From Streptomyces albiflavescens (GTDB lineage: Bacteria; Actinomycetota; Actinomycetes; Streptomycetales; Streptomycetaceae): a stretch of DNA of 64,000 nt. The stretch covers positions 113,233-177,232 of the forward strand of contig NZ_BMMM01000020.1 in assembly GCF_014645835.1 (NCBI RefSeq), in the 5' to 3' direction. This document shows positions 27,175-35,817 of the stretch, piece by piece. The position numbers and the translations under genes are program-made. Within the stretch, counting starts at the first letter, position 1. Each line of letters begins with the position of its first letter. Below the pieces are notes generated by a model. It saw only the letters and a program-made list of their open reading frames with translations, was not told the origin of the DNA and did not search any database.

Positions 27175-27225
27175 GGCGGGGCTCCGTCGGCGCAGGGGGC
27201 GCTCCCCGCCGTTCGGAGCCCCGCC
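27175..27225. terminator. Hairpin terminator after fdhD
   Basis: The arms GGCGGGGCTCCG (27175-27186) and CGGAGCCCCGCC (27214-27225) pair perfectly over 12 bp around a GC-rich 27-nt loop. It lies 21 bp past the fdhD stop on the minus strand and could also stop transcription of the MarR remnant. Confidence 0.65.
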
Positions 27226-27245
27226 GCCGTGTCGCGGGGAGCCGG

Positions 27246-28109
27246 TCAGCCCTGGGGGGCTGCGGCCCGCAGAGCGATGCGGTGCTCGCCCGCGTACACG
27301 TTCATGGAGGCGCCGCGCAGGAAGCCGACCAGGGTCAGGCCCGTCTCCGCGGCCAGGTCGACCGCCAGGGACGACGGGGCCGAGACCGCCGCGAGCATCG
27401 GGATGCCCGCCATGACCGCCTTCTGCGCCAGCTCGAAGGAGGCCCGCCCGGAGACCAGCAGGACCGTCCGGGAGAGAGGGAGCGTGCCGTTCTGCAGGGC
27501 GCGGCCGACGAGCTTGTCGACCGCGTTGTGCCGGCCCACGTCCTCCCGTATGTCGAGGAGCTCGCCCTCCTCCGTGAACAGCGCCGCCGCGTGCAGGCCC
27601 CCGGTCCGGTCGAAGACCCGCTGGGCCGCCCGCAGCCGGTCGGGGAGGCTCGCGAGCAGCTCGGGTTCCAGCCGCACCGGGGGTGTGGTGTCGCCCGCCG
27701 TGTCGTCGATCTTCCAGCGGGCCGTCGTACGGACCGCGTCCAGGCTCGCCTTGCCGCACAGGCCGCAGGAGGACGTCGTGTACACGTTGCGTTCGAGCGT
27801 GATGTCGGGGATGACGACGCCGGGCGCCGTCCGCACGTCGACGATGTTGTACGTGTTGGAGCCGTCCACGGTGGCGCCCGCGCAGTACACGATGTTCTGC
27901 AGCTCGTCGGCCTCGCCGAGCACCCCCTCGCTGACCAGGAAGCCCGCGGCGAGCGCGAAGTCGTCGCCCGGTGTGCGCATGGTGATGGCGAGGGGTTTGC
28001 CGTTGAGGCGGATTTCCAGTGGTTCCTCGGCGACGAGCGTGTCCGGGCGGGTGCTCACGGCCCCGTCCCGGATGCGGATCACCTTGCGTCGTTCCGTGAC
28101 TCGTCCCAT
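27246..28109 (-). CDS. fdhD: Formate dehydrogenase accessory sulfurtransferase FdhD
   Basis: 287 residues, ATG 28109. FdhD transfers sulfur from the cysteine desulfurase to the Mo-bis-MGD cofactor before it is inserted into formate dehydrogenase. The conserved double-Cys loop is intact (SSCGLCGKASLD), as are the N-terminal EEPLEIRLNG, the TPGDDFALAAGFL segment and the C-terminal SGRASFELAQKA. It is full length and undamaged, although both formate dehydrogenase genes just upstream are decayed. It may therefore serve another FDH-type molybdoenzyme elsewhere in the genome. Confidence 0.92.
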   Translation of the reverse strand: MGRVTERRKVIRIRDGAVSTRPDTLVAEEPLEIRLNGKPLAITMRTPGDDFALAAGFLVSEGVLGEADELQNIVYCAGATVDGSNTYNIVDVRTAPGVVIPDITLERNVYTTSSCGLCGKASLDAVRTTARWKIDDTAGDTTPPVRLEPELLASLPDRLRAAQRVFDRTGGLHAAALFTEEGELLDIREDVGRHNAVDKLVGRALQNGTLPLSRTVLLVSGRASFELAQKAVMAGIPMLAAVSAPSSLAVDLAAETGLTLVGFLRGASMNVYAGEHRIALRAAAPQG

Positions 28110-28116
28110 GTCCTGA

Positions 28117-28278
28117 TCAGCCCCGGTTCTGTACGTGCTGGTGGCCGAATCGGCCCTTGCTGCGGAGGTTGCCGTGGGCCACCGGGCCGTCGTACGGCGC
28201 GGTGACCTTCACGATCTCATTGTCCTGCACGCGCAGGGTGAGGTCGCGGCCCGCTGCGCGGTGGAAGGGCAGGTCCAT
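28117..28278 (-). pseudogene. Remnant of the formate dehydrogenase iron-sulfur subunit/domain
   Basis: A 53-codon open frame from ATG 28278, with GAGG upstream, encodes LRVQDNEIVKVTAPYDGPVA, then HGNLRSKGRFGHQHVQNRG. This matches the segment in molybdenum FDH N-terminal iron-sulfur regions that normally reads like GNLCxKGRFG. The ligand Cys is replaced by Arg-Ser, and the whole 2Fe-2S/4Fe-4S part before it is absent. It lies between fdhD and the deleted large subunit, the expected place for this gene. Expression as a tiny peptide cannot be excluded. Confidence 0.7.
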
Positions 28279-28286
28279 GTCCGGCC

Positions 28287-29342
28287 TCAGCTCCGCACCG
28301 CCGCGACGGGCAGCTTCTCGATCCGGATCGCCGAGGCCTTGAACTCCTCCGCCCCCACGATCGGGCAGTTCACCTCGATCGTCGGCGGCTCGATGTCCGC
28401 TTCGTCCGAAAAATGCAGGGTCGTGAACGCCAGCCCGGGCGGCAGCGCCGTGTCCACCCACACCGGCACCACCATCGAGCCACGCCGTGAGCGGACCTGG
28501 ACCTTCTCGCCGACGACCACGCCGTAGTGCTCCGCGTCCTCGGGACACAGCTCGACACACTCGCCGCGCCGCAGCGGCGACGCGGAACTGCCGCTCTGCG
28601 CACCGGTGCCGTACGAGTCGAGGCGGCGCCCCGTGGTGAGCCGGATCGGGTACCGCTCGTCCGTCAGGTCGACCGGTGGGTCGTGCCGGACGAGTCGGAA
28701 GGGCGTGCGTGGATCCCGCCCGCCCGGCGACACCCGCTCCGTCGGGCTCGGCCCGTGCTCGTGCCCGGTCAGCAGGGACAGATTGCTCACCGCGCCCGCG
28801 GTGTCCGTGCCGTTGTGGTGCTTCGTGCCGTTGTGGTGCTCCGTGCCGCCTGGTGCCCAGCACAGCCGGGCGCGCTCGTCGCGGGCGTACGCGTGCGCCA
28901 ACTCCCTTATGGCGGAGGCCGGTACGCCCGTCACCTTCTCGGCGAGCGAGGGGGTCCAGGGCTCGACGAGTTGCCGGTACTCATCGAAGCCGGTCGTCGC
29001 CCTTTCGATGTGGGCGTGGTCGGCGAGGCCCGCGCGGATGATCTCCCGGCCGATCGCGTGAGCCATCGGGATGTCGGTGCCGGCGTTCGGTGCGAGCCGG
29101 TTGTGGGAGTACGTGTTGTCCATGCCCATGACGACACGTGCGAACTTCCCTGCCACATGGTTCATTTCACTCCTCGCATCAGCGCCGGAGAACATTCCGA
29201 AGGTGCCGCGCGCCCGGCTCGGCCCCTGGGCGAGGCGGGTCGGCGCCTTGTCCCATGCGGTCTGCCGGAAGCGCTCGTCGCGCGAGTCCGGGACCGGCGG
29301 GTGTTCGAGCCGGGCGTAGGCCTCCGGGGTGTGTCCGCTCAT
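28287..29342 (-). pseudogene. Formate dehydrogenase large-subunit remnant with in-frame internal deletions
   Basis: An uninterrupted 351-codon frame from ATG 29342 (ATGA overlap with the upstream gene). The family normally exceeds 650 residues. Recognisable blocks in order are MSGHTPEAYARLEHP, GKFARVVMGMDN, NAGTDIPMAHAIGREII, PWTPSLAEKVTGVPA, SNLSLLTGHEHG, then VRHDPPVDLTDERYPIRLTT through the molydopterin-dinucleotide-binding C-terminal domain. The segment with the Cys/Sec molybdenum ligand and the ~300-residue middle are missing at two places, both in frame. Catalysis is not expected, yet the frame stays open. Confidence 0.75.
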
Positions 29343-30310
29343 GCCGCGGTGCGCAGCGCGAGCAGATCCGAGATGGCGTGGACGGTTCGGAGCGTCGGTA
29401 CCGGGACCTCGGTGATCTCCGCCAGCTCCACGACGGCCGCGAGCAGCACGTCGAGTTCGAGCGGTTTGCCGCGCTCCAGATCCTGGAGCGTGGAGGTGCG
29501 GTGGTCGCCGACGCGCTCGGCACCGGCAAGGCGCCGCTCGATGGAGACGCCCACCTTGCAGCCGAGGGCCTCCGCGACCGCCAGCGTCTCGGTCATCATG
29601 ATCTCGATGACCTTGCGGGTGCCGCCGTGCAGGCACATCTGCCGCATCGTCGCGCGGGCCAGCGCGCTGATCGGGTTGAAGGAGATGTTGCCGAGCAGTT
29701 TGAGCCAGATGTCGTTGCGCAGGTCCTGCTCGACCGGACACTTGAGACCGCCCGCCTGCATGGCCTCGCTGAACGCCTGACAGCGCGCGGAGTGGGAGCG
29801 GTCGGGCTCGCCGATGGAGAACCGGGTGCCTTCGAGATGGCGTACGACGCCGGGTTCTTCCAGCTCGGTCGCGGCGTAGACCACGCAACCGATGGCCCGT
29901 TCGGGCGCGAGCACCGCACTGACCGCGCCGTCCGGGTCCACGCTCTCGACGCGGTGGCCGTCGTGCGGGCCGCCGTGCCGGTGGAAGTACCACCAGGGGA
30001 TGCCGTTCTGGGCGGCGATCACCGCCGTGGTGTCGTGCAGCAATGGCTCGATCAGCGGCCCGCACGCCGCGTACGAGTTGGCCTTCAAGCCCAGGAAGAC
30101 GTAATCGACGGGCCCGATCTCGGCCGGGTCGTCGGTGGCGTGGGCACGCGCGGTGAAGTCTCCGCGCGGGCTGAGGACTCTGACTCCGTGCTGCCTCATG
30201 GCCGCCAGATGCGGTCCACGGGCGACGAGGTGCACATCGGCGCCTGCGCGGTGCAGCGCGGCGCCGACGTAGGCGCCGATCGCACCGGCGCCGAGAACGG
30301 CGACTTTCAC
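29339..30310 (-). CDS. 2-dehydropantoate 2-reductase-family protein (PanE/ApbA)
   Basis: 323 residues from GTG 30310, with GGAG 9 nt upstream. An open frame reaching 30556 has no family similarity. The N-terminal Rossmann motif is VKVAVLGAGAIGAYVGAAL, followed by the C-terminal ketopantoate reductase helical domain with LLGNISFNPISAL. The family reduces 2-keto acids with NADPH, classically ketopantoate in pantothenate synthesis, but many paralogs act on other keto acids. Coupling to the FDH remnant suggests it is not the housekeeping panE (inference). Confidence 0.83.
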   Translation of the reverse strand: MKVAVLGAGAIGAYVGAALHRAGADVHLVARGPHLAAMRQHGVRVLSPRGDFTARAHATDDPAEIGPVDYVFLGLKANSYAACGPLIEPLLHDTTAVIAAQNGIPWWYFHRHGGPHDGHRVESVDPDGAVSAVLAPERAIGCVVYAATELEEPGVVRHLEGTRFSIGEPDRSHSARCQAFSEAMQAGGLKCPVEQDLRNDIWLKLLGNISFNPISALARATMRQMCLHGGTRKVIEIMMTETLAVAEALGCKVGVSIERRLAGAERVGDHRTSTLQDLERGKPLELDVLLAAVVELAEITEVPVPTLRTVHAISDLLALRTAA

Positions 30311-30357
30311 TGTGTGGCGCTCCGTTCGGTCGAGGGTACCGAGGAACTGTCGAACTC

Positions 30358-30379
30358 TGTCGACGAAATATTGTCTACA
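30358..30379. promoter_or_regulatory. TGTNGAC-N8-GTCNACA inverted repeat, candidate GntR/FCD operator
   Basis: TGTCGAC at 30358-30364 and GTCTACA at 30373-30379 are near-perfect inverted halves around AT-rich GAAATATT. They lie in the gap between the divergent ketopantoate-reductase-like and OFA transporter genes. The halves resemble sites of FCD-type GntR repressors, and such a regulator is encoded at 33281-33958. Confidence 0.45.
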
Positions 30380-30585
30380 GGATGGAGCCGGCGGCAGCAA
30401 GGGTTGGGTCGCACTCGGGCGGCCTTTCGTGCGACGTTCAGGAGATCGTTCGCCCTGCTCCGACGACCGTTCGCCCGGCTGCGTCGACCGTTCGTCGCGC
30501 CAGGGGTACCGCTCATCGCATACGGTCGACCAGTTTCGGTCGCGCGGGTTCCCCATCGGGCAACCGCTTCCTATCGTCCGGGATC

Positions 30586-31914
30586 ATGAGTCCCCCTGTC
30601 GCACCGCCCGGCTGGAGCCGCTGGCTCGTCCCGCCGGCCGCTCTGTCGGTCCATCTCTCCATCGGCCAGGCCTACGCCTGGAGTGTCTTCAAGCCGCCGC
30701 TCGAATCCGCGCTCGGCCTCAGCGGAACCCAGAGCGCGCTGCCCTTCCAGCTCGGCATCGTCATGCTCGGTCTGTCGGCCGCGTTCGGCGGCACGCTCGT
30801 CGAGCGCAACGGACCGCGCTGGGCGATGACCGTCGCCCTCGTCTGCTTCTCCTCCGGCTTCCTGATCGCCTCCCTCGGCGCCGCCACCGAGCAGTACTGG
30901 CTGATCGTCTTCGGCTACGGCTTCGTCGGCGGAATCGGCCTCGGCATCGGCTACATCTCGCCCGTCTCCACCCTGATCAAGTGGTTCCCGGACCGGCCCG
31001 GCATGGCCACCGGCATCGCGATCATGGGGTTCGGCGGCGGCGCGCTGATCGCCTCGCCCTGGTCCACGCAGATGCTGAAGTCGTTCGGTTCCGACTCCTC
31101 CGGCATCGCGCTCGCCTTCCTCGTGCACGGGCTGACGTACGCCGTCTTCATGTCGCTCGGCGTGCTGCTGGTGCGGGTGCCGCGTGGCGAGAAGCCGGTC
31201 GCGTCCGCGCCGAGCGCACTCGACGGTGTGCAGGTCTCCGCCCGGAACGCCGTGCGCACCCCGCAGTTCTGGTGCCTGTGGGTCGTGCTCTGCATGAACG
31301 TGACCGCGGGCATCGGCATCCTGGAGAAGGCCGCGCCGATGATCACGGACTTCTTCGCCGGCACGTCCACGCCGGTGTCCGTCTCCGCGGCCGCCGGTTT
31401 CGTCGCGCTGCTGTCGGCGGCCAACATGGCCGGTCGTATCGGCTGGTCGTCGACGTCCGACCTGATCGGGCGCAAGAACATCTACCGGGTCTATCTCGGG
31501 GTGGGCGCGCTGATGTACGCGCTCATCGCCTGGTTCGGCGACTCCTCGAAGCCGCTGTTCATCATCTGTGCGCTGGTGATCCTCTCGTTCTACGGCGGCG
31601 GCTTCGCCACGATTCCCGCGTATCTGAAGGATCTCTTCGGCAGTTACCAGGTCGGTGCGATCCACGGCCGACTGCTCACCGCCTGGTCCACGGCGGGCGT
31701 CCTCGGTCCGCTGATCGTCAACTGGATCGCCGACCACCAGGAAGCGGCGGGCAAGCACGGCTCGTCCCTCTACGGCCTCTCCTTCCTGATCATGATCGGC
31801 CTGCTCGCGGTCGGCTTCGTCGCCAACGAGCTGGTACGACCCGTCCATGTCCGGCACCACATTCCCGCACCGAGGGAGGCCGTCGATGTCCAGCGAGAGC
31901 AGTCCGCCCCGTAG
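30586..31914 (+). CDS. OFA-family MFS transporter (oxalate/formate antiporter type)
   Basis: 442 residues from ATG 30586. A longer open frame to 30382 gives Arg/Ser-rich noise without similarity. Twelve membrane segments are evident. OFA traits are YAWSVFKPPLE in TM1, GIGYISPVSTLIKWFPDRPG and FGSYQVGAIHG. The family exchanges oxalate, formate, lactate or related carboxylates. The gene is divergent from the decayed FDH operon, which fits formate handling, and is followed in an overlap by its small subunit. The ribosome binding site is weak. Confidence 0.87.
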   Translation: MSPPVAPPGWSRWLVPPAALSVHLSIGQAYAWSVFKPPLESALGLSGTQSALPFQLGIVMLGLSAAFGGTLVERNGPRWAMTVALVCFSSGFLIASLGAATEQYWLIVFGYGFVGGIGLGIGYISPVSTLIKWFPDRPGMATGIAIMGFGGGALIASPWSTQMLKSFGSDSSGIALAFLVHGLTYAVFMSLGVLLVRVPRGEKPVASAPSALDGVQVSARNAVRTPQFWCLWVVLCMNVTAGIGILEKAAPMITDFFAGTSTPVSVSAAAGFVALLSAANMAGRIGWSSTSDLIGRKNIYRVYLGVGALMYALIAWFGDSSKPLFIICALVILSFYGGGFATIPAYLKDLFGSYQVGAIHGRLLTAWSTAGVLGPLIVNWIADHQEAAGKHGSSLYGLSFLIMIGLLAVGFVANELVRPVHVRHHIPAPREAVDVQREQSAP

Positions 31915-32014
31915 GCGGGGTCTGATCGCGTTCGCCTGGCTGTGGGTGGGCGCGCCCCTGTGCTACGGCCTGTACGAACTGGTACTGAAGGCCAAGCAGC
32001 TGTTCACGGGGTGA
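31886..32014 (+). CDS. MFS transporter small subunit (42 residues)
   Basis: ATG 31886 lies inside the last codons of the OFA gene, in another frame, behind GAGGGAGG. The peptide has a basic N-terminus (SSPPRRRG), one membrane helix (LIAFAWLWVGAPLCYGLYEL) and a short basic tail (KAKQLFTG). Tiny partners of this form follow OFA transporters in many actinobacteria and are annotated as MFS small subunits. The overlap implies translational coupling. Confidence 0.8.
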   Translation: MSSESSPPRRRGLIAFAWLWVGAPLCYGLYELVLKAKQLFTG

Positions 32015-32173
32015 GGCCCGGGCATGTGTGCTGGAGGTGTTCGGGCGTCCAATGGTCTGACAGAAGCCGACAAGCCTGGCGTCCCATTCCTGTGGCATCA
32101 CCTGCCGTCGTACCCGTGAGTCACTGATCAGACTGGTGGATCCCGCTACCCAAGGCAACAAGGGGGACCACTC

Positions 32174-33112
32174 ATGAACGGCTCACGGATCGCCGCCGTC
32201 GGCCATTACCAGCCCGCCAAGGTACTCACCAACGAGGACCTGGCGGGCCTGGTCGACACCAGCGACGAGTGGATCAGGAGCCGGGTGGGCATCCGCACGC
32301 GCCATATCGCCGGGCCCGACGAGCCGGTCGACGAGCTGGCCGCGCACGCCGCCGCCAAGGCGCTCGCGGCGGCGGGCCTGACCCCGGGCGACATCGACCT
32401 CGTTCTGGTCGCCACCTCCACGGCCGTCGACCGCTCCCCGAACATGGCCGCCCGGGTCGCCGCCCGCCTCGGCGTCCCGTCTCCGGCCGCCATGGACGTC
32501 AACGTCGTCTGCGCGGGTTTCACGCACGCGCTGGCCACCGCGGACCACGCCGTGCGGGCCGGTGCCGCGACCCGGGCGCTGGTCATCGGCGCGGACAAGA
32601 TGTCCGACGTGACGGACTGGAGCGACCGCACGACCTGTGTGCTCGTCGGCGACGGGGCAGGGGCCGCGGTGGTCGAAGCCTCCGGCGAGCAGGGGATCGG
32701 GCCCGTGCTGTGGGGCTCGGTGCCCGAGATGGGGCACGCCGTGCGGATCGAGGGCACGCCCGCGCGGTTCGCCCAGGAGGGGCAGAGTGTCTACCGCTGG
32801 GCCACCACCCAGCTCCCGCCCATCGCCCGCAAGGCCTGCGAGCGCGCCGGACTTGCCCCCGAGGACCTCGCCGCGGTCGTCCTGCATCAGGCGAACCTGC
32901 GCATCATCGAGCCCCTCGCCGTGAAGATCGGCGCGGTCAACGCGATCGTCGCACGGGACGTCACCGACTCCGGGAACACGTCCGCCGCGAGTATCCCGCT
33001 CGCCCTCTCCAAGCTCGTGGAGCGCGGGGAGATCTCCACGGGCGACCCTGTCCTGCTCTTCGGCTTCGGCGGGAATCTGTCGTACGCGGGACAGGTCGTC
33101 CGCTGTCCGTGA
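32174..33112 (+). CDS. 3-oxoacyl-ACP synthase III-family protein (FabH-like)
   Basis: 312 residues, ATG 32174 with AAGGGGG upstream. The thiolase-fold KASIII triad is complete: Cys113 in VNVVCAGFTHAL, His238 in VVLHQANLR and Asn268 in SGNTSAAS. The N-terminal SDEWIRSRVGIRTRHI is typical. Such enzymes condense acyl-CoA with malonyl-ACP, or transfer acyl groups in secondary metabolism. It is a monocistronic-looking gene with no ACP or KASII partner nearby, so it is more likely an accessory KASIII paralog than the housekeeping fabH. Confidence 0.88.
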   Translation: MNGSRIAAVGHYQPAKVLTNEDLAGLVDTSDEWIRSRVGIRTRHIAGPDEPVDELAAHAAAKALAAAGLTPGDIDLVLVATSTAVDRSPNMAARVAARLGVPSPAAMDVNVVCAGFTHALATADHAVRAGAATRALVIGADKMSDVTDWSDRTTCVLVGDGAGAAVVEASGEQGIGPVLWGSVPEMGHAVRIEGTPARFAQEGQSVYRWATTQLPPIARKACERAGLAPEDLAAVVLHQANLRIIEPLAVKIGAVNAIVARDVTDSGNTSAASIPLALSKLVERGEISTGDPVLLFGFGGNLSYAGQVVRCP

Positions 33113-33225
33113 GCTGTGCGTACGCCCGCTATTACGCATCCCGTTCGACCCCTCGTACGTCTAGTGCGACGAGCCCAACTCCTGTGTCTCCTGGCGTTTG
33201 TGCGCCGTAGACTGTAGGCGAAAGA

Positions 33226-33238
33226 CAATTCATAATTG
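33226..33238. promoter_or_regulatory. AT-rich inverted repeat upstream of the GntR gene
   Basis: CAATT-CAT-AATTG forms a short perfect inverted repeat 43 bp upstream of the regulator start, inside an unusually AT-rich promoter-like stretch (33210-33250). It is a candidate autoregulatory operator or promoter element. Confidence 0.35.
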
Positions 33239-33280
33239 GCTTTCATACTGCAGCGACGGCGCTGCCCAGGAGGGACCGCC

Positions 33281-33958
33281 ATGTTGTCGACGACAGGACT
33301 GCCGCAGGGTGCCGTGCCCAAGCTCGAGCGGCCCGGCCCGCTGCGCGACCGTGTCTACGAAGCGCTGCTCGAACTCATCACCACCCGCGCCCTCCAACCG
33401 GGCCAGCACCTCGTCGAGAGCGAACTCGCCGGGCACCTGGGGGTGTCCCGGCAGCCCGTGCGCGAGGCTCTGCAGCGTCTCAGCACCGAGGGCTGGGTCG
33501 ATCTGCGGCCCGCCCAGGGCGCGTTCGTGCACGAACCGACCGAGGAGGAGGCGGACCAGCTCCTCACGGTCCGTACGCTCCTGGAGGCCGAGGCCGCCCG
33601 GCTCGCCGCCACCCATGCGGGTACCGAGGCCATCACCGCGCTCGAGGAGCTCTGCGAGGAGGGCGAGCGTGCGGTGGCCGCCGACGACGTGGACGGCGCG
33701 GTCGCGATGAACGCCCGGCTGCACGCCAAGGTCATGGAGCTCGCGGGCAACAAGGTCCTCGCCGAGCTGGCCGCACAGGTCGACCGACGGGTCCGCTGGT
33801 ACTACACACCGGTCGCCCGGCAGCGCGGCCACCAGTCCTGGATCGAGCACCGTGAGCTGATCGCGGCGATCGCGGACCGTGACGAACAGCGCGCCACGGC
33901 GGTCATGCGCGCCCACACGGAACACACGCGGAAGATGTACCACGAGCGCGAGAATTGA
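33281..33958 (+). CDS. GntR-family regulator, FCD (FadR) subfamily
   Basis: 225 residues from ATG 33281, preceded by AGGAGGG. The N-terminal winged helix is LRDRVYEALLELITTRALQP, then SELAGHLGVSRQPVREALQR. A C-terminal all-helical FCD effector domain has Asp/His metal-site candidates (MNARLHAKVM, SWIEHRELIAAI). FCD regulators respond to small organic acids. Its targets may include the OFA transporter region, which carries a matching inverted repeat (inference). The stop codon directly abuts the IS200/IS605 element. Confidence 0.87.
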   Translation: MLSTTGLPQGAVPKLERPGPLRDRVYEALLELITTRALQPGQHLVESELAGHLGVSRQPVREALQRLSTEGWVDLRPAQGAFVHEPTEEEADQLLTVRTLLEAEAARLAATHAGTEAITALEELCEEGERAVAADDVDGAVAMNARLHAKVMELAGNKVLAELAAQVDRRVRWYYTPVARQRGHQSWIEHRELIAAIADRDEQRATAVMRAHTEHTRKMYHEREN

Positions 33959-33964
33959 CTTGCT

Positions 33965-33984
33965 CCTCGGGCTGAAGCCCGAGG
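33965..33984. repeat. RE hairpin of the IS200/IS605 element
   Basis: A 9-bp perfect stem around a GA loop, next to the tnpB 3' end. TnpA recognises such hairpins as single-stranded DNA. In TnpB systems this region is also the 3' part of the guide (omega) RNA. Confidence 0.8.
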
Positions 33985-34014
33985 ATTCTGGCCTTCTCGT
34001 CCGTTGCTGTGCCG

Positions 34015-35238
34015 CTACGCGGCACGGGGTTCGGGGGAGAATCCGTGGCTTCCTGCTTCGTCGCGCTGTGCCAGGACGGGTCCTGGTCTTACCTGCGCTC
34101 GACAGGCTGCGACCGCCGGTCCGGCGGCCGTTTTCACGTTCTTCGCGGCATTGTGGTCCCGGTCATGGACCGTGCCGCACGCGGGGCAGGTCCACTGCCT
34201 GATGTGGAGGGGTTTGGGGCCGTCCTTGACGCCGCAGGCCGAACAGGTCTGGGAGGTCGGCTCGAACCTGCCGATCTTCACCAGGGTGCGCCCGTACCTG
34301 ACCGCCTTGTACTCCAGCATGGCCATGAACTGTGCCCAGCCCGCGTCATGCACGCTCTTGGCCAGCCTGGTGCGCGCCAGTGCCTTGACCGCCAGGTCCT
34401 CCACAGCGATCGCTTGGTTCTCGCGGATCAGCTTCGTGGAGAGCTGGTGGTGGAACTCGTGGCGCGCATCGGTCACTTGTGCGTGGGCACGGGCGACCTT
34501 CAAGCGGGCTTTCTCGCGGTTCTTCGACCCCTTCTGCTTACGGGACAGGTCCCGCTGGGCCTTCTTCAGCTTCTTCTCCGCGCGGCGCAGGAACCGTGGG
34601 GAGTCGATCACGCGGCCGTCCGAGAGGACCGCGAAATGTGTCAGGCCCAGGTCGATGCCGACGATCTGGTCGCTGTCGGGCATCGCGGTGGCGTCGGCGG
34701 CCGGGTCGGTGTCGATGACGAAGGACGCGAAGTATCGTCCGGCCGCGTCTTTGATCACGGTGACGGAGGAGGGGGGAGTGGGCAGGGTCCTCGACCACTT
34801 CACCTTCACCGCACCGATCTTCGGCAGGTTCAGCTGCCCGCTACTGGTGATCGACCAGCGGGCATTGGCCGTGAACCGGATCGACTGCCGGTTGTCCTTG
34901 CGGGACTTGAACCGGGGTGTACCCACCCGCGTGCCCTTACGGGCGCCCTTGAGGGAGGCGAAGAAGTTGCGCTAGGCGGCCTCGGCGTCACGCAGAGCCT
35001 GCTGGAGCACCACGACGGAGACCTCTGCCAGCCAGCACCGCTCCACGGTCTGCTTGGCCCGGGTGATCAGCTTCTTGGACAGCTCACCGGCCGTCGGGAA
35101 CGCTGCGCCCGCCTTCCGGGCGTCCTCACGGGCGCGCACCGCGTCGTTGAACACGACGCGGGCGCACCCGAACGCCTGGGCCAGCGCAGTGCGCTGGGCG
35201 ATGTTTGGGTACAGGCGGAAGCTGTACCGAAGCTGCAT
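34015..35238 (-). pseudogene. tnpB: tnpB, RNA-guided nuclease gene interrupted by an amber codon
   Basis: ATG 35238 starts MQLRYSFRLYPN. The frame runs to LRDAEAA, meets TAG at 34972-34974, then continues in the same frame as RNFFASLKGARKGTR to the stop at 34015. The stop replaces what is commonly Tyr in DAEAAYRNFFAS, a one-base change. All RuvC residues survive (GIDLGLTHF, AVEDLAVKAL, DRDHNAAKN), as does the zinc ribbon (CSAC and CPAC). Apart from the nonsense codon it is a full-length ~407-codon TnpB. The downstream part could only be made from an internal start (GTG 34926) or by suppression. Confidence 0.85.
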
Positions 35239-35263
35239 GACGGCCACGCTACATACGTGGGTT

Positions 35264-35680
35264 ATGGGTGAGATGCAGAAGATCAGAACTGGTCGGCACT
35301 GTGTTTTTGTGATGCATGTGCACTTGGTCTTCGTGGCCAAGTTCCGGCACAAGGTGTTCACGGATGCTCATCTGACGCGCATGGAGGAGATCATGCGGTC
35401 GGTGTGCGGGGACTTCGAGTGCGAACTGGTGGAGTTCAACGGCGTGAGCAACCACGTCCACCTCCTGGTGAACTTCCCGCCCAAGGTCACCGTCACCAAG
35501 CTGGTCAACTCCCTCAAGGGTGTCTCCTCCCGCCGTCTGCGCCAGGAGTTCCCCGACCTGGTGCGGCACTACTGGCGGGCCAACAAGCGCTGGTCCGGGT
35601 CCTACTTCGCCGGAACCGTCGGCGGCGCCCCGCTCTCCGTGGTCAAGCAGTACATCGAGCAACAGAACCGGCCCGTGTGA
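35264..35680 (+). CDS. tnpA: IS200/IS605 Y1 transposase TnpA
   Basis: 138 residues from ATG 35264, the normal size for this family. The HUH motif is NHVHLL (His64, His66). The nucleophile is Tyr130 in VVKQYIEQQ. The N-terminal HVHLVFVAKFRHKVF is characteristic. TnpA excises and inserts the element as a single-strand circle at hairpin ends. The gene appears intact, so the element could still move, or mobilise copies in trans. Confidence 0.92.
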   Translation: MGEMQKIRTGRHCVFVMHVHLVFVAKFRHKVFTDAHLTRMEEIMRSVCGDFECELVEFNGVSNHVHLLVNFPPKVTVTKLVNSLKGVSSRRLRQEFPDLVRHYWRANKRWSGSYFAGTVGGAPLSVVKQYIEQQNRPV

Positions 35681-35797
35681 GCATCACCCGGCTCCGCCGG
35701 GAAGGCCATCGCGGCGCTCCGCGCCATGGGTGGAGAACACGCGACGTCCGGCTCCGCCGACCAGGAATCCGCGACGCCACGACAAGATTCGCTTCAC

Positions 35798-35817
35798 CAT
35801 CGGGCTGAAGCCCGATG
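35798..35817. repeat. LE hairpin of the IS200/IS605 element
   Basis: CATCGGGCT and AGCCCGATG form a 9-bp stem with a GA loop. It differs from the other end hairpin only at the second base pair, supporting a common TnpA substrate. Confidence 0.8.

Noticed and set aside
30382..30585. In-frame upstream extension of the OFA transporter
   Set aside because: Arg/Ser/Thr-rich, no family similarity, and it overlaps the candidate operator and promoter region; ATG 30586 gives the usual N-terminus.
32174..33112. KASIII gene considered as the start of a fatty-acid or type II PKS cluster
   Set aside because: No ACP, KASII or malonyltransferase gene adjoins; the next genes are a GntR regulator and an IS element.
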